In this document: one piece after another, positions 1 through 7,623 of the stretch | Layout: the number at the start of each line of letters is the position of its first letter | How positions within the stretch are numbered: the first letter of the stretch is position 1 | Origin: Paracoccaceae bacterium | GTDB lineage: Bacteria > Pseudomonadota > Alphaproteobacteria > Rhodobacterales > Rhodobacteraceae | NCBI GenBank assembly: GCA_028749255.1 | Contig: JAQTYE010000014.1 | Location: 1-32,530, forward strand | DNA: 32,530 nt | Direction of reading: 5' to 3' | The notes under the pieces: model-generated | Seen by the model: the letters and a program-made list of their open reading frames with translations, nothing else | Database searches by the model: none | Told to the model about the DNA's origin: nothing | Made by a program: the position numbers and the translations under genes

Positions 1-2
1 AT

Positions 3-368
3 ATCGTGTCTTGCGCGACGCTGTCGCAAGCGCCGTTGATCCATGGTGATTGGCTGCACCCGGGCCAGCATATCGACCTGATCGGATCGTTCACGCCCGA
101 GATGCGCGAAGTGGACGATGCGGCGATGATGCGCGCGCGGATCTTTGTAGATACCGATCACGCAAAGGTCGAAAGCGGCGATATTGCGCTGCCGCTGGCC
201 TCTGGTGCGATCACCGAGGCCGATATCGAAGGCACGCTCGACGCATTGTGTCGTGACGACCGGCACCCGCGCCGGGGCCCCGGCGAGATCACGCTGTTCA
301 AGGGCGTGGGGTCCGCAGTCGAAGACCTGAGCGCGGCCATTCTGGCGTGGACCAGCCTGCGGCGCTGA
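3..368 (+). CDS. Ornithine cyclodeaminase / mu-crystallin family protein, C-terminal part (5' truncated)
   Basis: This reading frame is already open at the window edge, so only about the last 121 residues are present. They match the C-terminal half of the ornithine cyclodeaminase/mu-crystallin family: a GQHIDLIGSF-like loop, the TPEMREVDDA segment, RIFVDT, ESGDIALPL and a final EITLFKGVGSAVEDL block. Family members are NAD(P)-dependent enzymes that deaminate ornithine or lysine cyclically, or reduce cyclic ketimines such as piperideine-2-carboxylate. Given the AmaA- and AmaB-like genes downstream, a ketimine reductase or lysine cyclodeaminase role is an attractive inference, but the substrate-binding half lies outside the window. 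Its TGA stop abuts the stop codon of the convergent LysR gene with no base between them. Confidence 0.85.
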   Translation: MVSCATLSQAPLIHGDWLHPGQHIDLIGSFTPEMREVDDAAMMRARIFVDTDHAKVESGDIALPLASGAITEADIEGTLDALCRDDRHPRRGPGEITLFKGVGSAVEDLSAAILAWTSLRR

Positions 369-1283
369 CTACCCTGCCACCCGCGCCGCTTCAAAGGCGC
401 GGGTTTCGGCGCTGAGCCAAGTGCAAAACAGCCGCAGCGGCTCATAGCTTTCCTGATCGCGCGGCCAGCACAGATAATAGGCTTCGTCCGAGCGCATCGG
501 CGCATCGAACGCCCGCACCAGACGGCCTGCCGCGATCTCGTCCTCGATCAGAAACGTCGGCAGCAGCGCCACGCCCATTCCGGCGGCGGCGGCCTGCGCG
601 GCAGTGGCGAACTGGTCAAACAGCATGCCGTGGACATTTTGCGCATCAACGCCATTGCGGATGAAATACTTCTCCCAAGCGTCGGGGCGCGAGGTCAGGT
701 GCAGCAAGGGCGCGGCCCGCAGATCGGCGGCGGCGGCAAAACCAAACCGCGCGGCCATTTCGGGCGCGCAGGCAGGCACCACATCTTCGCCCATCAGATA
801 GGTGCAATCGGCGCCGGGCCAGTCAGTGCGGCCAAAATGGATCGCGGCATCGACCGTCTCGGCCGCAAAATCGAACTGCGTCAGCCGCGTCACCAGATTG
901 ATCGTGATTCCAGGATTTTCTGCCAGAAATGCAGGCAGCCGCGGTGCCAGCCAGCGCGTGCCGAAGGTCGGCAGGATCGCCAGCGACAGCGTGCCGCCAT
1001 GCGGATTGGCGCGCAGGTTCATCGACGCCTGCGAGATTTTCTGCAACGCCTCGCGCACCTCGCGGGCGTAGGAAACCCCGCCCAGCGTGAGCCGGATCGT
1101 CTGCTTTTCGCGGTGAAACAGGGTCGTGCCCAGCTGGTCTTCCAGCGCGCGGATCTGCCGCGATACCGCGCTTTGTGTCAGCGACAGTTCTTGCGCGGCG
1201 CCGGTGATGGATTGCAGCCGCGCGGCCGCCTCGAACGCCTGCAACAGCGACAGCGACGGCAGAAAGCGACGCGGGGTTTTCAT
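369..1283 (-). CDS. LysR family transcriptional regulator, GcvA-like
   Basis: A 304-residue LysR-type regulator. The N-terminal winged helix-turn-helix (about residues 11-70) contains the LQAFEAAARLQSITGAAQEL and SQTQ-type recognition region (LTQSAVSRQIRALE). A periplasmic-binding-like effector domain follows (GTLSLAILPTFGTRWLAPRL), whose wording resembles the GcvA subgroup. I chose the ATG at 1283 because GGAG lies 8 nt upstream; another in-frame ATG lies at 1343. It is the last gene on the minus strand after the ABC transporter, with about 80 bp between them, so it may be co-transcribed or have its own promoter. It is the natural candidate to bind the two palindromes in the control region at 4478-4795, since both satisfy the T-N11-A rule of LysR sites. 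That assignment is inference. Confidence 0.88.
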   Translation of the reverse strand: MKTPRRFLPSLSLLQAFEAAARLQSITGAAQELSLTQSAVSRQIRALEDQLGTTLFHREKQTIRLTLGGVSYAREVREALQKISQASMNLRANPHGGTLSLAILPTFGTRWLAPRLPAFLAENPGITINLVTRLTQFDFAAETVDAAIHFGRTDWPGADCTYLMGEDVVPACAPEMAARFGFAAAADLRAAPLLHLTSRPDAWEKYFIRNGVDAQNVHGMLFDQFATAAQAAAAGMGVALLPTFLIEDEIAAGRLVRAFDAPMRSDEAYYLCWPRDQESYEPLRLFCTWLSAETRAFEAARVAG

Positions 1284-1363
1284 CAGCAGGGCTCCGAGTT
1301 TGTCCCGTCTGATGTCGCCCGGGCTTCGCACCGAGACAAGCATTTTCTGCCCCCCGCCCCGCC

Positions 1364-2029
1364 TCAGACCGCCAGCCGTCGCAGAATGCGGGCCTCGATG
1401 CGCCCGACGATCCGGGTCAGCGGGAAGGCCACGGTGAAATAGATGATCGCCACGGCGGTCAGCATCTCGACCGGGCGTCCGGTGCGGTTGGCAATCGACG
1501 AACCGATGAACATCAGATCCGCCATCCCCACCGCCGAAATCAGTGCGCTTTCCTTGAACAGCGCCACCGCATTCGACAACAGCGTCGGGATCGCCCGCAA
1601 CAGCGCCTGCGGCAACACCACCCAGATCGCCAGCCGCAGGCCGGTGATCCCCAAGGCGCGGCAGGTGTCATATTGTTCACGCGGGATGGATTTCAGCGCC
1701 GCGCGGAAGGTCTCGGATGTGATCGCCCCGGCATAGAGCGACAGGCTCAGCACCGCCGAAATGAAGTTGCCGGGTTCGGCCCCGATCAGCATTGGCAGGC
1801 AGTAGAAAATCCAGAACAGCTGAATCAGTACCGGGGTGCCGCGGAACAGCTCGACATAGAAAGTCGCCACGGCGCGCACCGGCAACAGCCGGGATTGCCG
1901 CGCCTGCGAGGTCACGAACCCCAGCGCAATGCCAATGGCCAGACAGATCAGCGTCAACCGCAGGCTGGTGCCCAGGCCGATCAACAGCGCGTCCCAATAT
2001 TTGAACGGGATCGTCGGATCGAAATGCAT
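1364..2029 (-). CDS. Polar amino-acid ABC transporter, inner-membrane permease (HisMQ type), second copy
   Basis: A 221-residue integral membrane permease of the His/Glu/Gln ABC family. About five hydrophobic segments are visible. The cytoplasmic coupling (EAA) loop is present around YDTCRALGITGLRLAIWVVLP, and FRGTPVLIQLFW is the family signature in the middle. Length is normal for the family (about 215-230). It starts 11 bp after the preceding permease gene ends, and together they would form the heterodimeric membrane channel for the ATPase (2712-3473) and binding protein (3533-4366). Substrate specificity is set mainly by the binding protein and cannot be read here. Confidence 0.92.
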   Translation of the reverse strand: MHFDPTIPFKYWDALLIGLGTSLRLTLICLAIGIALGFVTSQARQSRLLPVRAVATFYVELFRGTPVLIQLFWIFYCLPMLIGAEPGNFISAVLSLSLYAGAITSETFRAALKSIPREQYDTCRALGITGLRLAIWVVLPQALLRAIPTLLSNAVALFKESALISAVGMADLMFIGSSIANRTGRPVEMLTAVAIIYFTVAFPLTRIVGRIEARILRRLAV

Positions 2030-2039
2030 GGTGCTCTCC

Positions 2040-2708
2040 TCAGGCTTGGACGCGGTCGAACCGCGCCTCGATACGTTGCACGATCAGTGAAATCGGCGCC
2101 GAAATCGCGAAATAGATCGCCGCAACCACGGTGTAGGTCTCAATCGGGCGGTAGGTTTCGGTCGAGAGCATCTTGCCCTCGTACATGAGGTCCGGGATCG
2201 CCACGAGCGCGACCAGCGCGCTTTGTTGAAAGATCGTGATGCCGTTGGTCATCAACACCGGCAGCGCCGCGCGCAGGGCATGGGGCAGCACGACATGGCG
2301 CACCCGGGTCCAGCCGCCCAGCCCCAGCGCCGCGCAGGCATCATATTGTTCGCGCGGCACCGACTGGATCGCGGCGCGGTATCCTTCGGCGTTGAACGCC
2401 GCCAGGTTCAGCCCCAGCGCCAGCACCGCCATCACCATCGGATCGACGAACAGGTTGAACAGGATCGGCACGCAATAGAAAAACCACACGACCTGAATCA
2501 ACACCGGCGTGCAGCGAAACAGCTCGACCAGCGCGGTTGCGGGCACGCGCAACACCGGTGTGCGGGCGCGCAGCATCAGCGCAATCGCAAACCCCGCGGT
2601 CAAGCCAATCAGATTGGCCAGCCCGGTCAGTTCCAGCGACACCAGAACCCCCCGCCCCAACTTGTCGAGGTTCTGCCAGACATAGAAAAACTGCAGGTCG
2701 TAAGTCAT
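2040..2708 (-). CDS. Polar amino-acid ABC transporter, inner-membrane permease (HisMQ type), first copy
   Basis: A 222-residue permease of the same family as its downstream neighbour. It carries FRCTPVLIQVVWFFYCVPI, typical of HisMQ permeases, and an EAA loop at YDACAALGLGGWTRVRHVVLPHAL. Roughly five transmembrane segments are predicted by eye. The ATG at 2708 lies 3 bp after the stop of the ATPase gene, so translation is probably coupled. The two permeases are clearly related in their central and C-terminal halves, as expected for the paralogous pairs of this transporter class. Confidence 0.92.
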   Translation of the reverse strand: MTYDLQFFYVWQNLDKLGRGVLVSLELTGLANLIGLTAGFAIALMLRARTPVLRVPATALVELFRCTPVLIQVVWFFYCVPILFNLFVDPMVMAVLALGLNLAAFNAEGYRAAIQSVPREQYDACAALGLGGWTRVRHVVLPHALRAALPVLMTNGITIFQQSALVALVAIPDLMYEGKMLSTETYRPIETYTVVAAIYFAISAPISLIVQRIEARFDRVQA

Positions 2709-2711
2709 GGC

Positions 2712-3473
2712 TCATTTCTTCCTGGCAAAGACGCGCTCGACGAATTCGCGGGTGCGGGCGACCTGCGGGTTGTCCAGAACCTGCTCGGGTGGGCCATCTT
2801 CGACCACCACGCCGCCCGCGGCAAAGACCACGCGGCTGGCGATGTTGCGGGCGAAATGCATGTCATGGGTGACGATCATCATCGGCATGCCTTGATCGGC
2901 CAGCTCCATCATCACCGCCTCGACCTCGGCCACCAGTTCGGGGTCCAGCGCCGAGGTCACCTCGTCGAACAGCAGCAGGTCGGGGTCGAGCATCAGCGCC
3001 CGGGCAATCGCCACGCGCTGTTTTTGCCCGCCAGACAGTTGCGAGGGATAGGAGCGCGCCTTTGCGGCCAGACCAAACCGGTCCAGCAGTGCCATCGCCT
3101 TGGCCTCGGCTTCGGCGCGGGGGGTGCCGCGGGTTTTCACCGGCGCCAGCGTCAGGTTGCGCAAAATGTCCAGGTGCGGGAACAGCGTGTAGTGCTGAAA
3201 CACCATGCCGACGCGGGCCTGCAATTTGTGGTCGATCTTGGTCTTGCCGCCGTCGCGCAGGATATAGGGTTTGCCGTCCAGATAGACATCACCACCGACG
3301 ATGTCCTCCAGCCCCATCACGATGCGCAGAAGCGTCGATTTGCCCCCGCCCGAGGGGCCGATGATCACCAGCCGGTCGCCCCGGTCCATCGCAAGGCTGA
3401 GCCCCTTGAAGATTTCCAGATCGCCATAGGATTTATGCAGATTGTGAATTTTGAGGAGCTTGTTCTGAACCAT
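2712..3473 (-). CDS. Polar amino-acid ABC transporter, ATP-binding subunit
   Basis: A 253-residue ATPase that powers the importer from the cytoplasmic face. All ABC motifs are present in order: Walker A GPSGGGKST (residues 39-47), Q-loop in MVFQHYTLFPH, signature LSGGQKQR, Walker B LLLFDEVTSALD and the switch histidine in IVTHDMHF. These are the hallmarks of the GlnQ/HisP family. The signature helix has FDEVTSAL where FDEPTSAL is usual. I chose the ATG at 3473 because the protein then starts at the usual place (MVQNKLLKIHNLHKSYG); a longer frame reaches back to 3536 but would overlap the binding-protein gene. GGA lies a few bases upstream of the chosen start. Confidence 0.93.
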   Translation of the reverse strand: MVQNKLLKIHNLHKSYGDLEIFKGLSLAMDRGDRLVIIGPSGGGKSTLLRIVMGLEDIVGGDVYLDGKPYILRDGGKTKIDHKLQARVGMVFQHYTLFPHLDILRNLTLAPVKTRGTPRAEAEAKAMALLDRFGLAAKARSYPSQLSGGQKQRVAIARALMLDPDLLLFDEVTSALDPELVAEVEAVMMELADQGMPMMIVTHDMHFARNIASRVVFAAGGVVVEDGPPEQVLDNPQVARTREFVERVFARKK

Positions 3474-3532
3474 CGTTTCCGTCGCTTTGCGCCAAGGGAA
3501 AAGGCGGGGACGCATGCCCCCGCCGTCTGGGG

Positions 3533-4366
3533 TCACTGGCCTTCGGCCAGAACCTGCTGCACGGCCTTGTCAACCAGCCGGTCAACCTGCCCCGTCGCGA
3601 CCTTCTCCTCGATGAAGATGTTCAGCGCGGCCACGTCCTTGGCCGGGAAGGCCGCGTTCAGGCCAAAGCCCACGCCCTGTTTGGCGATCGCGGGGGTCGG
3701 GGCCAGCGCCACGGCCCAATCCTTGTTCGCCTCGACGAACAGACGGTTGGTGTCGGACGGGTCCGCCAGCACATCGGCGCGGCGCGACATCACCGCAAGG
3801 CGCGCCTCGTCCGAGGACGGCAGCCGCAGGATCGTGGCGTGCTGGATCAGCGGCGAGACCGATTTGTCCATCGCGGTGCCCGAAGCCACGGCAATCGTCA
3901 TCCCCGCCACGTCGAAATCGGCCAGGCTTTTGGCATCTGCCGGGACTTTCGGGTTGGCCTTGTTATAGACCAGCGTGACCTCGTAGGGCACGGCAGGGTC
4001 CGAAAAGGTGACGGCAAGCGCCCGCGTCGGCGTGCGATTCAGCGCCATCGACATATCCCATTTGCCCGCCTGCAGGCCGGCCACGATATTGTCCCAGGTG
4101 GTATCGACGAATTCGACCGGCACGTTCAGCACCTCTTCGCCGAACTGGCGGCAGAGGTCGGCGAAAAACCCGGAATAGTCGCCGGTCACCGGGTCGCGCA
4201 TGACATAGGGGGGATAGACGGCGGCGCCGCAGCGCAGCTTGCCTTCGGCCTGAACGCCGCCCCAGCCCGCTTCGGGCGATCCGGCGAGGGCGGGGGTTTG
4301 CAGGGCTGCGGCAACGGCCAGTCCAAGGGCGAGGCTGCGGAGCGGGTGTTTGAGCGGGTTGGTCAC
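3533..4366 (-). CDS. Amino-acid ABC transporter, periplasmic substrate-binding protein
   Basis: A 277-residue exported solute-binding protein of family 3 (polar amino acids). A classical signal peptide runs over about residues 1-28: basic start, hydrophobic stretch LALGLAVAAAL, then a PALA cleavage site. The mature part has KLRCGAAVYPPYVMRD at the start and GDYSGFFADLCRQ, both typical of the family. A GTG at 4366 is the likely start: AGGGAG lies about 6 nt upstream and the signal peptide begins immediately after it. The upstream extension of the frame to 4459 is not signal-like. It is the first gene of the minus-strand transporter operon and lies next to the divergent amine-oxidase operon, which suggests its ligand feeds that pathway. 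Confidence 0.9.
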   Translation of the reverse strand: MTNPLKHPLRSLALGLAVAAALQTPALAGSPEAGWGGVQAEGKLRCGAAVYPPYVMRDPVTGDYSGFFADLCRQFGEEVLNVPVEFVDTTWDNIVAGLQAGKWDMSMALNRTPTRALAVTFSDPAVPYEVTLVYNKANPKVPADAKSLADFDVAGMTIAVASGTAMDKSVSPLIQHATILRLPSSDEARLAVMSRRADVLADPSDTNRLFVEANKDWAVALAPTPAIAKQGVGFGLNAAFPAKDVAALNIFIEEKVATGQVDRLVDKAVQQVLAEGQ

Positions 4367-4477
4367 GGGAGGCTCCCTGTTGAGGCGGTTATCGGTCTCA
4401 CCCGGTCCTGTGGCGGCGGGCTTGGCCTCAGAACGGGGGCGCGCGGGGGCACAACACAATCAAGGGATAGGCAAAAG

Positions 4478-4498
4478 ATCATTCCAATTCGGAATGAT
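4478..4498. promoter_or_regulatory. Palindromic operator candidate, copy 1
   Basis: A perfect 8-5-8 inverted repeat: ATCATTCC, spacer AATTC, GGAATGAT. The inner 17 bp has the same arms as copy 2. Its centre (4488) is about 122 bp upstream of the GTG start of the binding-protein gene. The core ATTCC-N5-GGAAT contains a T-N11-A spacing, the general rule for LysR-type regulators. Binding by the nearby LysR protein is inference. Confidence 0.7.
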
Positions 4499-4581
4499 TG
4501 GCGCGATTTTCCTTGAAAAACCGGGGCTTGGTGCCGCGCTGCAGCATGTGCGGTGCGCAGGTTGTTTGGCGCAGTTTTATC

Positions 4582-4602
4582 TGTGCGTAAAATTTTCGCA
4601 CA
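4582..4602. promoter_or_regulatory. Dyad TGTGCG-N9-CGCACA
   Basis: Six-base arms around a spacer TAAAATTTT that is itself nearly symmetric. It sits in the AT-rich middle of the divergent control region, about 85 bp from copy 1 and 180 bp from copy 2 of the other palindrome. The arms differ from those palindromes, so a second regulator is possible. A short run of four T follows, but the stem is too short for a convincing terminator. Confidence 0.45.
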
Positions 4603-4778
4603 TTTTGGGCGCTCATGGACGATTCTCAATCTATTTTCAAATTACTATTATAATTAACTGGTTGCGCTCCGGGTTTTGCCTGCGTGGTCGTGGTGGTGCA
4701 GATCTGTGTCGGTTTTGCGTAGATGTTGCGGGGTCGATCGCCTTTTGTGACTTCTGGGTCGCTGGGGTGGACGTTTGG

Positions 4779-4795
4779 CATTCCATATTGGAATG
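4779..4795. promoter_or_regulatory. Palindromic operator candidate, copy 2
   Basis: CATTCC, spacer ATATT, GGAATG: the same arms and spacer length as copy 1, with a different spacer sequence. Its centre (4787) is about 104 bp upstream of the amine-oxidase start, mirroring copy 1 in front of the transporter operon. The TTCCA-N3-TGGAA core also resembles sites of some other regulator families (for example IclR), so the LysR assignment is not exclusive. Confidence 0.7.
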
Positions 4796-4890
4796 ACATC
4801 AGGCGCACACAGAACTGGCCTTCCGTGACGCTTTCGGGCACTCAAAAAGGGCGCGGCACTGTCGCCGCAGATTTTTGCCGGAGCCCGATG

Positions 4891-6174
4891 ATGCGCAACG
4901 ATCCCCGCAGCCATGGTCTTTGGGAGCTGTCCGCCCCCGCCGCCCCCGCGTTGCAGCCCCTGAACGGGGCCGCCGAAACCGATGTCGCGATTATTGGTGC
5001 GGGCTACACTGGGCTGTCGGCGGCGCTGCATCTGGCCGAGGCGGGGATGTCGGTGACGATCCTCGAGGCGGTCGAACCGGGTTTTGGCGGTGCCGGGCGC
5101 AACGTCGGGCTGGTGAATGCGGGCATGTGGGTGATGCCGCAGGAGTTGCCCAATGTTCTTGGTGCCGAATATGGCGCGCGGCTGCTGGACTTTCTGGGCA
5201 ACGCGCCCGCCGAAGTGTTCGGCGTCGTGCGTCGCCACGGGCTCGACTGTCAGGCAGTGCCGAATGGCACGCTGCATCTGGCGGTGGGCAAGGCAGGGCT
5301 GCAGGAAATCACGGATCGCATGACGCAGTGGAAGGCCTGCGGCGCGCCGGTCGAATTGCTGGATGCCGCGCAGACCCGGGCGCGGGTGGGAGGCGGGCGC
5401 TATACCGGCGCCCTGCTGGATCATCGCGCGGGCACCATTCAACCGCTGGCCTATGCCCGCGGGCTGGCGCATGCCGCGCTGAAGGCGGGGGCGGTGATTC
5501 ACAGCCATTCGCCGGTGGCCTCGGTGGCACGCGATGGCAATGACTGGCGGTTGCGCACCGCAGGCGGCACCCTGCGGGCGAAATGGCTGATCCCGGCGTC
5601 AGATGCTTACACCCAGAATGTCTTTCCCGAGATTGTGCGCGAACAGGTGATCCTGCCCTATTTCAACATGTCCACGCCGGCTTTGCCCGACGATATTCGC
5701 GCCACGATCCTGCCCGGCGGCGAGGGCTGCTGGGACACGCCCGAGGTGCTGTCGTCCTATCGGATGGATGCGGCGGGGCGGCTGATTTTCGGTTCGGTCG
5801 GTCGGCTGGGCGGGATTGACCGCGCGACGCATCGGGCCTGGGCGCTGCGGGCCATGCACCGGATTTTCCCGCAGTTGCGCGGGATCGGTTTTGAAACCGA
5901 ATGGTGGGGCCGGATTGGCATGACTTCGGATAACCTGCCGCGGCTGCATGTCTTTGGCGAACACGCGCTGACGTTCTGCGGTTACAACGGGCGCGGCATT
6001 GCGCCGGGCACGGTGTTTGGCAAGGCGCTGGCGCGGCATATTCTGGGGGATCTGCCGCTGGAGGCGATGCCGTTGCCGGTGACGCAGTCGGAAGCGGCCC
6101 GTTTGCGCAACGCGAAGTTTGCCTATTATGCGGCGGGCGCAGGGCTGCTGCATTTCGTGTCAGATCGGGTTTGA
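4891..6174 (+). CDS. amaA: FAD-dependent amine/amino-acid oxidase, L-pipecolate oxidase (AmaA)-like
   Basis: A 427-residue flavoprotein of the DAO family. The FAD-binding fold opens with DVAIIGAGYTGLSAALHLAE (about residues 31-50) and a dinucleotide-end acidic residue in TILEA. GGAGRNVGLVNAG and the C-terminal FCGYNGRGIAPGT are typical of the PuuB/AmaA/sarcosine-oxidase-like group. In Pseudomonas, AmaA oxidises L-pipecolate to piperideine-6-carboxylate and works with AmaB; an AmaB-like ALDH lies two genes downstream here, which supports that reading. A glutamylputrescine-type oxidase is the main alternative. Two ATGs lie in tandem at 4888 and 4891; GGAG at 4880-4883 gives the better spacing to 4891. 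It is the first gene of a four-gene plus-strand operon. Confidence 0.8.
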   Translation: MRNDPRSHGLWELSAPAAPALQPLNGAAETDVAIIGAGYTGLSAALHLAEAGMSVTILEAVEPGFGGAGRNVGLVNAGMWVMPQELPNVLGAEYGARLLDFLGNAPAEVFGVVRRHGLDCQAVPNGTLHLAVGKAGLQEITDRMTQWKACGAPVELLDAAQTRARVGGGRYTGALLDHRAGTIQPLAYARGLAHAALKAGAVIHSHSPVASVARDGNDWRLRTAGGTLRAKWLIPASDAYTQNVFPEIVREQVILPYFNMSTPALPDDIRATILPGGEGCWDTPEVLSSYRMDAAGRLIFGSVGRLGGIDRATHRAWALRAMHRIFPQLRGIGFETEWWGRIGMTSDNLPRLHVFGEHALTFCGYNGRGIAPGTVFGKALARHILGDLPLEAMPLPVTQSEAARLRNAKFAYYAAGAGLLHFVSDRV

Positions 6175-6181
6175 GGCGATA

Positions 6182-7603
6182 ATGGCGGATATGCAGGCAA
6201 GTGGCATGGCGCTGACGCGCGGTGACATCATCGCGCGTCTGGCCGGAGTGCTGGCCGTGGTCATGATCGGCGCGCTCGTTGTGGGCCAGATCGGCGCGCG
6301 GTTTGTGCCGGGCTGGGCGGTGCTGAACTGGGTCGCGGCCGGGGCCGCAGTGGTGCTGGCGTTGATACGGCTGCCATATGTGCAACCGATCACGCGGAGC
6401 TTTGCGATCGGGGCGCTGGCGGTGGCAGCACTCGTCGCGCTGGCCGCCCCCGAAGCGCAGCCGGCGATGACCCGCGCGTTGTTTCAGGGCACCGCGTTTT
6501 CCGCGTTTCTGACCTCGCTCGGGTTGATCCGGGCGCCGGTGCGCGCCTCGCGTCTGATCGGGGTGGCGGCGTCCCGTCTGTTTGCCTATCCGGCAAGGAT
6601 GCGCAGTGCCGCGATGACCTTTGGTGCGCAGTTCCTGTCGGTGTTGTTCAATATCGGCACCATTGGCATGATGTCGGACATCGCCGCCGATCACGCCGCC
6701 CGCGCCCGCACCGAAGGCAAGCCGGGCATCGACCCGGTGCCGGTCACCTTGGCGGCGTTGCGTGGGACAATTTTGATGACTGTCTGGAATCCGATTGGCG
6801 TTGGTTTTGCGATTGTGACCTCGGCGATCCCGGGGCTGGACCCGATGCGGTTTCTGGCGCTGAGCTTTGGCGCCGCGATGCTGGTCTCGGCGGGAAGCCT
6901 GCTGATCGGGCGGGGCGCGGCCGCCGCTGACCCCGAAAGCACCGCGACGGGGCGGGGCGGGCGGGCGCTGGCGGCGATTCTGGCGGCTGTGGCCGGGCTG
7001 ATCGCGGTGACGCTGGCGCTGCATCGGGCGCTGGATATCAGTTTTCTGGTCGCCGCCTGTCTGGTGCTGCCGCTGCTGGCCGTTCTGTGGCCGCGACTGG
7101 AACCCGCCGCCCGCGCGCCCAAAGACACCCGCCCGCTGGATGCCCTGTCCGAGGCGTCGGCCACGATGGCGAATGAGGCGACGATTTTTCTGGCCGCCGC
7201 CGTGATCGGTGCCGGGGTGTCGGTGGCGCTCCATGCGTTGGGCATCGCGGCACTGATCGAAAATGGTGCGCTGCTGGCCCTGGCGATCATTCTAGGCTGT
7301 CTTGTGCTGATTCCGCTGGCCGCGGCGTTGATGATCCCGCATTCGATTGTCATGGTGATGGCTGCCCAATTGTTTGGTGCGGGGCCTGTCGGCGCTGCAC
7401 ACCCGTTTGCTCTGGCGCTGGCGTTGTGCTTTGCATGGGCGCTGGCAATTTCGGCCTCGCCGATTTCGGCCATGTCGATCATCACCGGGCGGCATTTGAA
7501 CCTGCCACCCACGCGCGTCACCTTTGCCGTCAACCGCGCCTTCACCCTGTACGGGTTGGCGACGGCGGCGGCGCTGATCACCCTCACCTATTTTCTGGAA
7601 TAA
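6182..7603 (+). CDS. Polytopic inner-membrane protein, possible transporter, family not recognised
   Basis: A 473-residue, very hydrophobic protein with roughly eleven or twelve membrane-spanning stretches spread along its length. A central more polar segment lies around residues 255-270. Polar motifs sit between helices: FNIGTIGMMSDIA, TVWNPIGVG, and near the end SASPISAMSIITGRHLNLPP. Repeated small/Pro/Asn-containing loops in the two halves recall ion-transporter superfamily carriers (ArsB/CitM/DctM-like), but I do not recognise the family. It starts 8 bp after the oxidase stop with GAGG just upstream of the ATG, and is followed 20 bp later by the AmaB-like gene, so it is an integral part of this operon. 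It could import the substrate, export an intermediate, or serve the aldehyde or amine stage. Confidence 0.75.
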   Translation: MADMQASGMALTRGDIIARLAGVLAVVMIGALVVGQIGARFVPGWAVLNWVAAGAAVVLALIRLPYVQPITRSFAIGALAVAALVALAAPEAQPAMTRALFQGTAFSAFLTSLGLIRAPVRASRLIGVAASRLFAYPARMRSAAMTFGAQFLSVLFNIGTIGMMSDIAADHAARARTEGKPGIDPVPVTLAALRGTILMTVWNPIGVGFAIVTSAIPGLDPMRFLALSFGAAMLVSAGSLLIGRGAAAADPESTATGRGGRALAAILAAVAGLIAVTLALHRALDISFLVAACLVLPLLAVLWPRLEPAARAPKDTRPLDALSEASATMANEATIFLAAAVIGAGVSVALHALGIAALIENGALLALAIILGCLVLIPLAAALMIPHSIVMVMAAQLFGAGPVGAAHPFALALALCFAWALAISASPISAMSIITGRHLNLPPTRVTFAVNRAFTLYGLATAAALITLTYFLE

Positions 7604-7623
7604 GCCCCAAGGAAGGACACTCC

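Larger units (their letters stand above)
4367..4890. promoter_or_regulatory. Divergent control region between the ABC transporter and amine-oxidase operons
   Basis: This 524-bp gap has no convincing gene. The middle part (about 4560-4700) is visibly richer in A and T than its surroundings, as expected for promoters. It contains two copies of a CATTCC-N5-GGAATG palindrome, one near each operon, and a different dyad TGTGCG-N9-CGCACA between them. I could not assign confident -35/-10 boxes for either direction. Confidence 0.7.

Noticed and set aside
2223-3968. A 581-codon plus-strand open frame opposite the first ABC transporter
   Set aside because: It is antisense to permease, ATPase and binding-protein genes with intact motifs, has no ribosome-binding site and has shadow-type composition (His, Gln, Arg rich).
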